From Cryptomeria japonica (taxonomy: Eukaryota; Streptophyta; Pinopsida; Cupressales; Cupressaceae): 58,000 bases of DNA. The position numbers and the translations under genes are program-made. Shown piece after piece: positions 1-10,756 of the stretch. The stretch's first letter is position 1, and every line of letters begins with the position of its first letter. The notes under the pieces are model-generated. The model was not told the DNA's origin. It saw only the letters and a list, made by a program, of their open reading frames with translations, and searched no databases. Location: positions 137,152,897-137,210,896 of the forward strand of contig NC_081407.1 of NCBI RefSeq assembly GCF_030272615.1, written 5' to 3'.

Positions 1-29
1 TCTTCATTTGACACAATTTCCTTCTTTTT

Positions 30-1309
30 TCAAATCATCTTTAATTTTTCTTTTATTTCTTCAGTGTCTCCTCTAGGTTGATCTCTGCAATCTCCAGCTA
101 AATGTCCAACTTTGTGACAATGAAAACATGTCATACCAGGATTTGTCCATGATCTTTGGTTGTTCATTCCAAACCTTATAAAATAGTTGGAACTTATATG
201 TCCATATCTTCCACAACATTCATACCATATCCTTGTATTGTAATCCCATGGTATTGCTGCATATTGTCGGTAAGGATTTGTGTGAGTTTGGTAACCTCTA
301 GTGTTTGCTCGATGTGTAGACCACATGTAGTTCTTTTGCTTAGACCAGCACTTCTCAGTACTATGTCCATATCTATTATAGTTTCTACAAAACCCTTTGA
401 ATTTTGCCTTCCGATAGTTGTTAACAGACTTTGTCCTACATTGATTAGATGTGTGACCATATTTATTGCAATTGTTATAATAACCATTAGAATTTGTGAC
501 ATTCGGTTGCTTACCTTTTCTGATTTGGCATATGTTGGCAGTATGACCTTGATTTCCATAGTAGTAGCAAATAGGCTTCTTTCTTTTTATGCTATTCCTT
601 TTTCCAGCTTGCTTTGATGATTCTCCTCTCTCGGTAGTATGAATTCCTTTCTCAGTAGATTCTTTTCCTTTGTAACCAAGTCCTGCATCTTTGTTGGGTC
701 TTCTTATATTCAGTTGCTCATCCAACATCTTTGATTCTTCATAACTTTTCTTCAATGTTTCTTTGGATTTCTTCTCTGTTTCAAGTTCATTGGTCATCCT
801 GATACTTCAAGTTTTAATGCTTGATTTTCATCATTCTTCATAATTGCTTCATGATGTGCATAACCTAGTTGATCTATCATATTTTTTTGAATCCTAGTCA
901 ACCTTATGATTTCATCATTTTTATTAGATACTAAGACTTCAAGTTGTTGTTTCTCTCTTTGTAGATCTCTTGCTTTATCCTCAACTATCCTTAATGCATC
1001 TAGATTTTCACTCATCTGTGTACTGAAATGTTCATGTTCTCTTTTCATTGCTTTTAGTTGATCATCTAGTGCCTTGTTCTTTTCTTTCAATACTCCAATC
1101 ATTTCTTCAGTCTCGTCAGATATACTGTTCTTAGATGATGTCTCAATTTGTTCCACTAACTCTTGAGAATCCTGCAAGTCATCAGATAATCTTCTTCTTA
1201 CTTTCAGAGATTTTTGCATTTGCCTTTGCATGTCTGCAATCACTTGATTAGCATGATCCAACTCTTCTTGCAGATATACAATCCTTTGAGATTGTTTGTA
1301 GCCTTCCAT
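30..1309 (-). pseudogene. ORF1 of A: coiled-coil and CCHC Gag-like protein, broken
   Basis: Reading leftward, the ATG at 1309 (MEGYKQ) opens about 170 residues of heptad-rich coiled coil. A stop at 794-796 overlaps the ATG of the next frame at 797, which then runs 255 codons to 30. The second part holds five CCHC-like knuckles: CYYYGNQGHTANIC, NNCNKYGHTSNQC, CRNYNRYGHSTEKC, a degenerate CCGRYGHISSNYF, and the intact CFHCHKVGHLAGDC. A GLGY motif lies between coil and knuckles, as in the F, G, H and K proteins. No capsid-like domain precedes the coil, because the coil starts close to the primer site. The ATGA overlap is most simply a one-base frameshift in an old copy. The likely role is RNA binding or particle association; this is inference from the knuckles. 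Confidence 0.75.
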
Positions 1310-1357
1310 TGATAAAATCTTTCTCTTTAGGCAGTTAAACCCTTTTCTAAGATTCAA

Positions 1358-1371
1358 GCTCTGATACCAAT
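1358..1371 (-). other. Primer binding site of A
   Basis: The minus strand reads ATTGGTATCAGAGC directly after the LTR end. This is the usual plant copia site complementary to the initiator-Met tRNA 3' end. Confidence 0.85.
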
Positions 1372-2503
1372 TGTTAGGCCCAATATGGAAAGCTAATGTA
1401 CTGAGAGGGGAGGGGTGAATCAGTACTCCAAAACTTTTCTTGAATAATAACTTTACTATTATGCATAAACAGAATAGTGCAGTAACATAAAATAAAGTTA
1501 AAACAAATAGATAACAATCATACATGATTCACTCCATAACACATATATTTTGGCTATGCAGAAACTCTTGGTTAGAGAGAAAAATTGTGGTGGGGATGGC
1601 ACCCACAACTTCACTACTGCAATAATAAAGAATGCTCAATTAGAGCTACATTTTAGCTATTTCTGATAGCTTACCCTGTTAGGAGTAACAAGATCTATTA
1701 GATCTACCTTGCTAAAGGATTTTACAACATTTATTCTGAATGTTGCACCTGGTTAGAGGCTTTACAATTTATAGACTTGATTAGAATCTTTTACCCTGTT
1801 AAAGGTTTCTCTTTCAACTTCACAATATTACAATAAAATCATTACATATATCTACAACTTTACATCTGAAATGTTAAAGCAGATTCTATGTGCTCAGAAT
1901 AGATTACCTAGCTTATAACATACCTCGGTAACCCATATAGTAACTCGGTAAACCCTTCTGTTTACTCTGTTCTTCGACTGCTCTCTGAAAAGCTTCTTGG
2001 TGACCTTTGTGTCTCTATAAAAGTCTTCTTACACACACTTATATACACTCTTAACTAATGTTGTATAAATAGATCTCTTAAAATGGCAATCCAATTCATT
2101 GCTTCGATCTTACAAACAAGATTCCTTGAATGAATAACTAAACAAAATATTTCATTGGTTAGAATGATCTCAAAATCATACACAATCTTCTGGTGCAATT
2201 TCCAATGTAACAATGGCTTGATGTGCCTCGATCTTGTAACATGTTTTCATATGCATGTCCAGGTTCAATGAATCTGGTAACACGTTTCACTCGGTGTATG
2301 TCAACTCGGTGTGTCATCTTTGCTGCTCGGTAGACAGCTTGGTGTGTACTACATTCTGTGACTGCTTTCCTCTATAACTGACTAGGTTGTGCATACTGAC
2401 TTTTCTATGTGTACCGACTGCATGATTTGGTAGTGTTAACCGACTAGAGTATATAGTATGACTTTGGATATAAAAACTAATGGCAATTTGATAAGTAGTA
2501 ACA
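1372..2503 (-). repeat. 5' LTR of A (1,132 bp)
   Basis: The TG...CA boundaries are fixed by the primer site at one side and by the resumption of B integrase coding sequence at 2504. It contains the GAGAGGGGAGGGGTGAATCAGT block near its end that recurs in the LTRs of B, C, D, F, G, H and K. Confidence 0.8.
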
Positions 2504-3232
2504 CAAGGTGTAAACTGCTATGCTTATTGATCCTCTCCAAAATGTTGTGGTACCTTCTTTTCAATCATCAGTGTTCTAGCACAATCCACAATAGATTTGT
2601 TTCTTCTCTCAGCTATTCCATTATGTTGTGGAGTTCTCGGTGCAGAGACTTGTCTTTTAATACCATGATCATTGCAAAATAGGTTGAACTCATTAGATGT
2701 GAACTCTCATCCTCTATCTGATCTAAGACATTTCAGTTGTCTTCCAGTTTCATTTTCAACTCTTGCCTTGTACCATTTAAACATTTGAAAAGCCTTTGAT
2801 TTATCTTTTAAAAACATTACTAACATCATCCTTGAATAATCATCCACAAATAATATGAAATATTTATCACCATAATAACTTTGAACTTTCATAGGACCAC
2901 AAAGATCAGTGTGCACTAGATCTAAAATTCCCTTAGAAGTGTAAGACTTACTTGTAAAGCTTGATCTTGTCATCTTACCCATCTAGCATCCTCAGCACAT
3001 AGCATTCTCAGGTTTTTCAAAACTTGGTAGACCTCTTACTCGGTTCTTCTTACTTATTTTGATCAGATTATCAAAATTTACATGACAAAACCTTTTATGC
3101 CATAACTAGGTATCATCTATCTTTGCATGCAAACACTTATTTTGAGTTGATTCAAGTTGAAATGTGTTACCTTTTGTTTGTGTCCCAGTAGCAGCTAACT
3201 TTCCATTCTTGTCACGAACTTTGACAATTCCT
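2504..3232 (-). pseudogene. Copia integrase of B, truncated by A
   Basis: The reading includes a pre-integrase zone with WHK and a later CxxC-like part (about 3000-3230, broken). The core follows with HTDLCGP at about 2,905, LRSDRG followed by a stop at about 2,710, and NGIAERRN at about 2,600, which are the three acidic positions of a DDE integrase. A frameshift near 2,540 lets FWRGSISIAVYTL be read. The coding sequence ends exactly at the start of the A LTR. The gene is dead through stops, the frameshift and the insertion. Confidence 0.85.
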
Positions 3233-3234
3233 TT

Positions 3235-3558
3235 CTAAAATTCTATTTGGTAACCTGTGTTGTTTAGCTGTGCTACCCTCAACAAATTGTATTTCAAACC
3301 TTCAACCCAATAAACATCATTGCATCTTGCATTATCAAGAAGTTTTATATATCCTTTACCTTTCACCGGACATGGTGCATCATTACCAAATCTAACATAG
3401 CCTCCATCATAATCTTCTAATATAACAAACTTGTGTTTATCTCCTGTCATATGATGTGAGCATCCACTATCTATAATCCAAGAATCATTAGTGTTTATGT
3501 GAGATATTAGGGCTTTTTCTTCATACCTCTCTTCATCTGATCCATCTTTGATGGCCAC
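3235..3558 (-). pseudogene. Copia protease of B
   Basis: This 107-codon open segment contains SWIIDSGCSHHMTGDKHKF, the DSG active site of copia retropepsins with the following C-H-H pattern, then GxxVRFGNDA and LKYNLLRVAQL. These are the protease and the linker to integrase. It continues the frame of gag with stops between, at about 3560-3680. In a live element it would be released from a Gag-Pol polyprotein and cleave it in the particle. Confidence 0.88.
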
Positions 3559-3681
3559 ATAAACTACTTCCTCTGTATCAGTCTCATCTGATTTATCATC
3601 ATTAGATTCCTCATTAGCTATTAAACATGTCTTTCTATCTCTTCTTTTGAAGTCTCGGTGTCCTCTATATTGATTATTTTT

Positions 3682-4560
3682 CTATCTGTCATCTCGGTAA
3701 TCTCTCTTTTCAGTAGAATCTTTGTCAAGACAATTAGAAGCCATATGTCCTATCTTATCACAATTGAAACATTTCAAAGGTAGCTTTCCTTTATACTTAC
3801 CTTTGCCTCTTGGTAACCTTTTGGCTAAAAGTGCTTCAAACTCTTCTTGCTTTTTTATTTCCTCATACAATTTGTGTACTGCCTCCATGTTCTTACGAAA
3901 TCTTTCACTTGCTCCATTGTGATCTCCTTCAAAGTACTTATACTTTCTTTCATTGAAATCATTAGATTCATCAAGATGAAAAGAACTAAATGCAGATTCA
4001 ACTTTATTTACTGAAGATCCACTGTTATCAAAGTTACTTAACTCAAATGCATGTAGCTTACCAATAGTAGCATCTAAAGAAACTGGCATATTAGATACAA
4101 GCCTTAATTCATTGATTGCAGAGACTTGGATTGGATAAGCCGGTAGAAGGGTTCTTAACAACTTACTTGTTATATCCTTTTCTTCAATAGTTCCACCTAC
4201 TCCTTTGATTTGATTGACAATCTCCTTTAGTCTTGTACTATACTAAGTTATGTTCTCACCTTCATTCATCCTCATAGACTCAAGTTGTCCTCTTAGACTA
4301 TCTACTTTTGCTCTTTGAACATGTTCATCTCCTCCATATACTGATATGAGCTTATCCCACATTGCCTTTGCATCATTGTAGCCTTCTAGATCATTAAACT
4401 CTAAATTAGTCAATGCAGATGTTATTTCAATCATTGCTTGAATATGTTCTTGCTTTGCCTTTATCTCTTCCATAGTCAATGGATAGGTGCTCGGTGTAAC
4501 AAAATCATTCTCCAGATAATATACAGCATATTCTCCAACTCCTAATAGATGTAGCTTCAT
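3682..4560 (-). pseudogene. Copia gag of B (capsid-like and CCHC)
   Basis: Two open segments (4243-4560 and 3682-4161) form one gag. The N-terminal part has WDKLISVYGG and VDSLRGQLESMRMNEGE, typical of copia UBN2-type Gag. The C-terminal part has LPAYPIQVSAINEL and one intact knuckle, CFNCDKIGHMASNC, at about 3,760. Stop codons near 4,243 and before 3,682 break it. The region 4561-4670 still reads as gag N-terminus but is degraded. Confidence 0.85.
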
Positions 4561-4670
4561 CCTTTTCTACCATGTAGAGAAATTTTACTTGTTTAGCTTC
4601 GGTGCATCCCTCTTATACATCTTTGGATCTCTAACTCAAGTGCCTTTAAACTTTCCTTCCGGGATCCAAA

Positions 4671-4684
4671 GCTCTAATACCAAT
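4671..4684 (-). other. Primer binding site of B
   Basis: The minus strand reads ATTGGTATTAGAGC, one base off the usual initiator-Met site, next to the LTR end. Confidence 0.8.
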
Positions 4685-6182
4685 TGATAGTTCTGATACT
4701 AAATGTAAGTACAGATCCAATAGCCAACAAGATGAGTGGGGGGGGTGAATCATACAAACTTAATCTTCCATTAAAACATTAGATTCAACCTCGGTAACAT
4801 ATATTTCAGTAATATAACCAAAGTTGTTAAACATGCAAACTCAAAAGCATATAAACATCATAAACCTCATAGCACCTAATTTAACATGGAAACCCAAATA
4901 GGGAAAAACCACTATGGGATTTCGGACCCACTAAGAAATATACTCTTCTAGAGTATGCTCAGTTAAAAGCAAATCCTGTCAAAGATTACAAACACATTGC
5001 TAGATGTGACCCAGTTAAGGGATTTCCCTCAGATCTATTAGGATCTTCACCTTGTTAGAAGTGACCTTGTTAAAGGATTCCAAACACTCAATCAGAATGT
5101 CACCTTGCTAGAGGGTTTTACAAATAAGATTGTTAAGTCCACTCGGTTAAGAGATTTTTTGTCACTTTCACAAAATAACAGTAATAAAATCTATCTACAA
5201 CTTCACATCTAAAATGCTAAAGTAGATTCTTATTTGTTCAATACAATCTAGACATAGAACTAATCTTGTCCATTTGTTGGGCTTCTATACTCTATTATTC
5301 AAACAGGTCTTCAAACTTCTGTGCTCAGTAATCACTATGTAGCATCCCTGTGCATACAGTTGCTCGCATATATTGTTTATCAACAGTTTCCTATTTATAA
5401 ACAATTAGGTAATTGCTTAATCTCCTTGATCACATTTCCCATGATCAATCATAGCTATCAAATCTTTGCTCTTGTCCAAGTTCAATGCATCTTTCAATCT
5501 AAAAACATTTTACCCTGCCTAGGAACTTGCATAAATTTCTTGGAACGTGTGCCAGGGTATTGCGGTTCAATCTGAGCTGTAGATCTTCATGTCGACTTTC
5601 CTTTGCCATAGATTCATTAACAAACTATATTAATGGCATACCAATCATTCAATCAATTCTAGCTCATTTGCTTCCTTCATTAAATAATGCATGCAAACAG
5701 TTAATGCATTTTTTTATAGCTCGGTTACAACTTGGTAACAACTCGGTAAATACTAAACTTTACTCGATAGACATTCCGCCTTCATTAACCGATAGCAATA
5801 ACCTTAGGGTTTACCGACTAGGTTCTTTGATTGATAACATAGTATAGTATTAACCTTTACAATTTACAACATATGCATGATGTTAAAACTATCTAAAACA
5901 TCATGATCTCATCATTGTCTGACTCGGTAATAATTGCCCGTTGAATATCTTATTCATCCCCTTATTCATCATATTCTTTCCTGTGTCTTTTACCGACATC
6001 TTTCTATTCTTCAAGTCATACTGAATTAGAAAATCAATTTCTTGACATCAATGACAAAATAATAATATCAAGATAGTAAACATCCTTAATCAGTTATATC
6101 CATAATCATCAACAACCTTCTCAATATCCTTATGAAATGCCAACAATCTTTCATTGTCTGTTATAATGCAATATTGCCAACA
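4685..6182 (-). repeat. 5' LTR of B (1,498 bp)
   Basis: On the minus strand it starts TGTTGGCAATATTGC at 6182 and ends just before the primer site. It contains the GGGGGGGTGAATCA block (about 4738-4752) and the GGAAACCCAAATAGGG block (about 4889). The right junction is clean against C gag. Only one copy is visible, so a target duplication cannot be tested. Confidence 0.8.
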
Positions 6183-6961
6183 TAGGCATCTTCCTTACAA
6201 ATAGTGCTTCAAGTTATTCAAGTTCTACATTTTCTCTTCTCATATCTTCAAGTTCTTTTGTATAAAATGTTTTCCAATCAATTTTGTTAGATGGTGATGA
6301 TGATGATGCTTTGAAAGCTAAATTAGTCTTGACTCTAGCAATAGGACCAAACTCTTCAAGCTCAAATGTTGAAAGTTTTCCAACCAAAGTATCTCTAAAA
6401 ATTGATGTATTAGGCATTGTTCTCAACTAATTAATAGCAACCACTTTCATTATATAAGTTGGTGGAAAAGCTCTTAAAACTTTAGAAACAATTTCATCTT
6501 CACTTAAGGATCCTCCACAACATTGTATTACTAAAACAATTTCATTAACTCTTTCCATAAATGCAAAAATTATTTCATCTTCTTCCATTTTTAAATTTTC
6601 ATACATGACCCGGTAACGTTCCAATTTTGGAATCTTGACAGTGGTATCTCCTTCATTCAATGTTTCCAGTTTATCCCAAATAGCTTTAGCAGTAGATCAG
6701 TCTGATAATCCCATGATTTGTTGATCTGATAATGTGCTCAGAAGTGCGTCTCTTGCTTTGCACTCATTCTCCAAGTCCTTAGCCAATGTCAGTGGATGAG
6801 GTTGATTTGGAGTAGGACCAACATAGCCATTCTTAGTAACATACCACATACCATATATCTCTTCCAATGTAGTTTAAATGTGTTTCCATTCTGATCTTCC
6901 ATATACCATAGTTAATTCCATCAAGTTTCAGACTATCCTTCCTGAAAATATTTGTTGCCAT
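6183..6961 (-). pseudogene. Copia gag of C, truncated by B
   Basis: The start ATG is at 6961 (MATNIFRKDS). The reading continues LDGINYGIWKIRMETHL, a UBN2-type Gag start, then WDKLETLNEGD, IQCCGGSLSEDE and FPPTY. Stops occur at about 6695, 6661 and 6427. The second part includes TLVGKLSTFELEEFG and runs into the B LTR at 6183 before any zinc knuckle. It is homologous to the D Gag along its whole visible length. Confidence 0.85.
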
Positions 6962-7004
6962 AGGATCTCCTCAAGCTATTAGGCTTCTGCAAAAAGAGGA
7001 CTTG

Positions 7005-7018
7005 GCTCTAATACCAAT
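7005..7018 (-). other. Primer binding site of C
   Basis: The minus strand reads ATTGGTATTAGAGC adjoining the LTR. Confidence 0.8.
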
Positions 7019-7622
7019 TGTTAGGAACCAGGAAGGACAACTAAGAGGGCGGGGAGGGTGAATCAATTGTGAACTAGTTGTCAATAAATTATAATCCAAA
7101 GCAAATTAATCCAACTCAAAACTTAGTGCTAGTAAACCAAACTTAAATGTCGGTGAGACAGATTAACAGTTATAGCAGTATCGGTGTAACTTAATGCATG
7201 AAAGAGAAAGAGAAACAACACATGACACAGAGATTTTGATGTGGAAACCTTGTAAGGGGAAAAACCACTATGGGAAACCTTACCCACAGTCAGATGATAA
7301 TACTACAGATAGTAAGTGTATACAAATGGGGTTTGCACATGCAGAAAAGCCAACCGCCTAGAGCTCACTGCTCAATCAAAAAATAAGAGTCACACTGACT
7401 ATAATTGGATGGTTAAATCCAATAATAATGTACTACCTCAGAATAGCATCTGCAATGCTAGATTCAGTACCAGTTTAAGCTCTGAACATGAGTATCAAAC
7501 ACCTTCATAACCTTTCCTTCAACCTTCAGATAATGTCTGTGTGATTCGCACAAGGACTGCTATTTTCGCTCTTCAATAATCGCACACACTCATCATGATC
7601 GTTATCTTCAATAAGATCTTCA
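7019..7622 (-). repeat. 5' LTR of C (about 604 bp)
   Basis: One end is fixed by the primer site and ends GGTTCCTAACA on the minus strand. The other end (TGAAGATC at 7622) is inferred from where the D pol linker resumes. It is half the length of the D LTR although the Gag proteins are close relatives, so it may be deleted internally. Confidence 0.65.
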
Positions 7623-7868
7623 ATTAGTTTCCAATCTCCTTTTTGTCATCACTCCATTGTTCTTATCCCCAATGATCTGATCTTCTAAATGATTCATCCT
7701 TACATCCCTAGAAGTCTTTTGATTCTCTATTCCTCTTCCTAGTTCTTCACTTACTATTGAATTTTTTGATACTATTGGAGTAACTGGTTCAACATTCTCT
7801 TCTGGTAAAGATGTTACCGGTTCAGTTATGATCATTTCTACTGCTAGTTCTTGCTCATAAACTCTAAT
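7623..7868 (-). pseudogene. Pol linker of D between integrase and RT
   Basis: The reading includes EPVTPIVSKNS and HLEDQIIGDKNNGVMTKRR, which matches the F linker at 17,158-17,640 (EEQIMGNKSDGVQTRRRL). It lies directly beside the pre-integrase domain because the integrase core is missing. The frame ends at the C LTR. Confidence 0.78.
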
Positions 7869-8609
7869 TTAACTTTTATTCGGCTCATCCACCTTGACAT
7901 TAGCGATCTCCCCAATGCAATCAAAATTCACATGACATAGCCTTTTATGCCATAGCCAACTCTCATCAATTTGTGCAATCAAACATTTCTTCTCACCGGA
8001 ATTCAAATGAAATATATTACCTTTTTCTTGTGTACCAGTTGCAATCTCCAATCCAATTCTATTAATGATTTTGTATTTTCCAACCTTGAATTGTAATTGA
8101 AATCCCTTATCCACCAATTTTCCTACACTCCAAAGATTATGCCTTAAACATTCAACATAATAAACATTATCAGTATTGTTCTTACCATCCAGTAATATAG
8201 TTCCTTTTCCATTGATCATACATGCTTTGTCATCTCCAAATCTAACCAGACTGCCATCAAATTCTTGCAAAGATAGAAACTTCCTTTTATCTCCAATCAT
8301 ATGATGTGAACATCCACTGTCACTTACCCATTCATCCTTATCTTTAATTTTAGAAGAAAGTGCCTTCTCTTTGGGTACATTCTCTTCCAGTTCTGGAACA
8401 TCTTCCTTGATAGCCAAGAACACCCATTCTTTTCCATTGTTAGAACCACTAGCAGAGTCTTGTGTCGGTTCATCATCAGAATCAGTCACGCCTTCCTCAT
8501 TCGCTATGTAGCATGATTTATCTCTATTTTTCCTGTACTTATACTTGTTCATATATCGAGGGTTAGGCTTAAAATATATTCTATCTCTTTCTTCAAATCT
8601 TAAATTCAT
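7869..8609 (-). pseudogene. Copia protease and pre-integrase of D
   Basis: The open segment has KCYIANEE-type linker text, then EWVSDSGCSHHMIGDKRKF (protease active site), VRFGDDKAC, and LRHNLWSVGKL. It ends with SWLWHKRLCHVNFD (pre-integrase, HxxxH-type start). After DEPNKS the frame stops and the integrase catalytic core expected next is absent. Length and motifs match copia proteases. The fragment could not give a functional Pol. Confidence 0.85.
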
Positions 8610-9497
8610 TTTAGGACATCTAGATGCAAAATGACCTATCTTATTACATGCAAAACATTTTAAAGGTGTTTTTCCTTCATACTTACTTCCTACTGGTTCT
8701 TTAGGTACTCTTCTAGCAAATAGGGCTTCAAGTTACTCAAATTATTCATCTTCTCTCTTCATATCATCCAATTCCTTTGCATATAAAGATTTCCAATATT
8801 GCTTGCCAGTTGATGATGTAGATGCATGAAAAGCAGGTTCAAACTTCATAGCTCTTGAAGGTCCAAATTCTTAAAGCTCAAAAGCAAATAATTTCCCAAC
8901 CAAGGTATCTCTATTGATAGAAGTATTAGCCATTGTTCTCAATTCATTAATTACAGTACCCTTCATCTTGTAAGTCGGTGGTAAAGCTCTCAAAACTTTA
9001 GAAACTAACTCATCTTCACTCAGAGTTCCACCACAACATTGAATACCCATAACAATTTCATTTACCCTTTCTATGAATACAATAATCCTTTCCTCTTCTT
9101 CCATCTTCAAGTTTTCATATATCACCCGGTAACCATCAAGTTTAGCAATCTTAATAGTAGGGTCACATTCATTAAGAGTCTCCAACTTGTCCCATATAGC
9201 CTTTGTTGATGATTTGTTAGTTAATCCCATTATTTGTTGACTAGAAAGTGCACACAAGAGGGCTTCTCTTTCTCTACAATCATTCTCAATCTCCATATCC
9301 AAGTTTGTCGGAGGAGGATTGCTAGATGTCGTATTATAAGGAGTTACACCATTCTCTGTGATTTCCCAAATTTCCTTACCAAGAAATCTCATATGAGTCT
9401 CCATTTGAATCTTCCATACTCTGTAATTTGTTCCATCAAGCCTAGGAATATCTCTCTAAAAGATAGCAACAGATGAACTTGAACAGTTAGTTGCCAT
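8610..9497 (-). pseudogene. Copia gag of D
   Basis: The ATG is at 9497 (MATNCSSSS), with a stop at about 9,457. The main open part (8871-9404) carries METHMRFLGKEIWE, IWDKLETLNECD, IQCCGGTLSEDELVSKVL and LVGKLFAFEL, the same Gag as C. Downstream, broken by stops, is FARRVPKEP and one knuckle, CFACNKIGHFASRC, at about 8,640. The knuckle and capsid-like part place it as copia Gag. Confidence 0.85.
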
Positions 9498-9540
9498 AGG
9501 ATTTTCCTCAAGCGGTTAAGCTTCTGCAAAGAGGACCAGA

Positions 9541-9554
9541 GCTCTGATACCAAT
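9541..9554 (-). other. Primer binding site of D
   Basis: The minus strand reads ATTGGTATCAGAGC next to the LTR end. Confidence 0.85.
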
Positions 9555-10756
9555 TGTTAAACAATTCAAATAATTGGAAGACAACTGAGAGGGGGGCGTG
9601 AATCAGTTGTCACCAGATTACCAAAACCTTAAGCAATGAAAACTTTAATACCAGAACCTAGAAGATCAATATCGAAATGCATAAACCAATTACTAAAATA
9701 ACAGATAACCAATTAAGCATAAGCAATAATTAAAGAATAAATACCATCCATATGACACCAATATTTGTACATGGAAAACCCGATAAAGGAAAAAACCATG
9801 GTGGGAAGCCTACCCACAATCATATAATACTTTTTCAGTAAGTATGTGATTGCAATTAAGGGGCTAGCACTTGCAGGAAGGCCAACAACCTAGAGCACAC
9901 TGCTCATCACCAAAGGAGTTTCACTGACTACATAGAAATCCATACTACAATCCGAAAGAATGAATGAACTGTAAAGATAGCATCTCCTATGCCTAAGTAA
10001 GTTATAGTTAAGGTCAATACCGGAGGACTAAATCCTCTTACATAAACCCAACTCGATCACCAATGATCGACTAAATCCTCTGCCTAAATGATTATTACAT
10101 TATATCCCTTTCCTATATGATCTACAATGAGATTTTATATCATATATATACAAACCCTCGACCACAAACAATAAGGTCGGCCACCAGACAATAAAACAAT
10201 TACATAATTACAAGACATGTCAGCCTGAGATTAAACAAATAATATCCAAACCATAAGACATCCCAAAAACACATCGAGAAGTCCAATCCACATGTAACAT
10301 TAAGCCGATCCATAACCTAGATAATATCGGGACCCAATTTAGGTCCACACATGCTAAAGAAATGACCCCAATCAACCAAGTCTCGAACATGATCACCATC
10401 AGCATCCTAAATCTCTACTAGAAGCCACACCAACACCACTTATGCATATCATCAAAGATCTTCAAACAATGCTTTGTTGGTGAAACCCTCACTAGAATAA
10501 CAAACCAAGCTTGCCAGCATACAAGATAGCATCCGATTACCAAATCAAAACCAACTGACTGAACATGAATCTGAGTAGCATGAATAAGCCAATTCCATAA
10601 CCCAAACATACCGGATCATCATGATCTAATCCAACCAGAAACCAAACAACTTACCAAGACCAGAAGGATACCGGTAAAGCAACCAAAACAACTAGTGTTG
10701 ACATCAATGAAAAAACATCAATGCAACACATAATCAATTCCTCCAAATGACCAACA
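9555..10756 (-). repeat. 5' LTR of D (1,202 bp)
   Basis: On the minus strand it starts TGTTGGTCATTTGG and ends TTGTTTAACA. It contains the GAGAGGGGGGCGTGAATCAGT block at about 9589. The right boundary is exact because E RT coding sequence resumes at 10757. Confidence 0.83.

Larger units (their letters stand above)
1..2503 (-). mobile_element. Element A: copia-type LTR element, 5' half only
   Basis: The LTR lies at 1372-2503 and the primer site at 1358-1371. An ORF1 with a coiled coil and zinc knuckles reads left to the window edge, so the rest of the element and its 3' LTR are outside. The LTR begins on the minus strand TGTTACTACTT and ends CCTAACA. It interrupts the integrase gene of element B directly after the residues VYTL. 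No protease, integrase or RT is visible. The ORF1 layout resembles that of the non-autonomous elements G, H and K, but whether A is non-autonomous cannot be decided from this half. Confidence 0.85.
2504..6182 (-). mobile_element. Element B: copia element, 5' part
   Basis: The order from the right is 5' LTR (4685-6182), primer site, gag, protease, integrase, and then interruption by A at 2503/2504. RT, RNase H and the 3' LTR are absent here and expected left of the window. B itself interrupts the gag of C at 6182/6183. Confidence 0.88.
6183..7622 (-). mobile_element. Element C: copia element, 5' end only
   Basis: The 5' LTR is at 7019-7622, the primer site at 7005-7018, and gag reads left to the B junction at 6183. 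Its Gag closely resembles that of D, so C and D belong to one family. C interrupts the pol linker of D. The remainder is expected left of the window. Confidence 0.82.
7623..10756 (-). mobile_element. Element D: copia element with internal integrase deletion
   Basis: From the right it has the 5' LTR 9555-10756, primer site, gag, protease and pre-integrase. It then jumps straight to the linker between integrase and RT, and is interrupted by C. D itself sits in the RT gene of E, with the junction at 10756/10757. Confidence 0.85.

Noticed and set aside
156-617. Plus-strand frame of 153 codons opposite the zinc knuckles of A
   Set aside because: It is antisense to the knuckle ORF, has no homology or motif, and its hydrophobic composition comes from the complementary codons.
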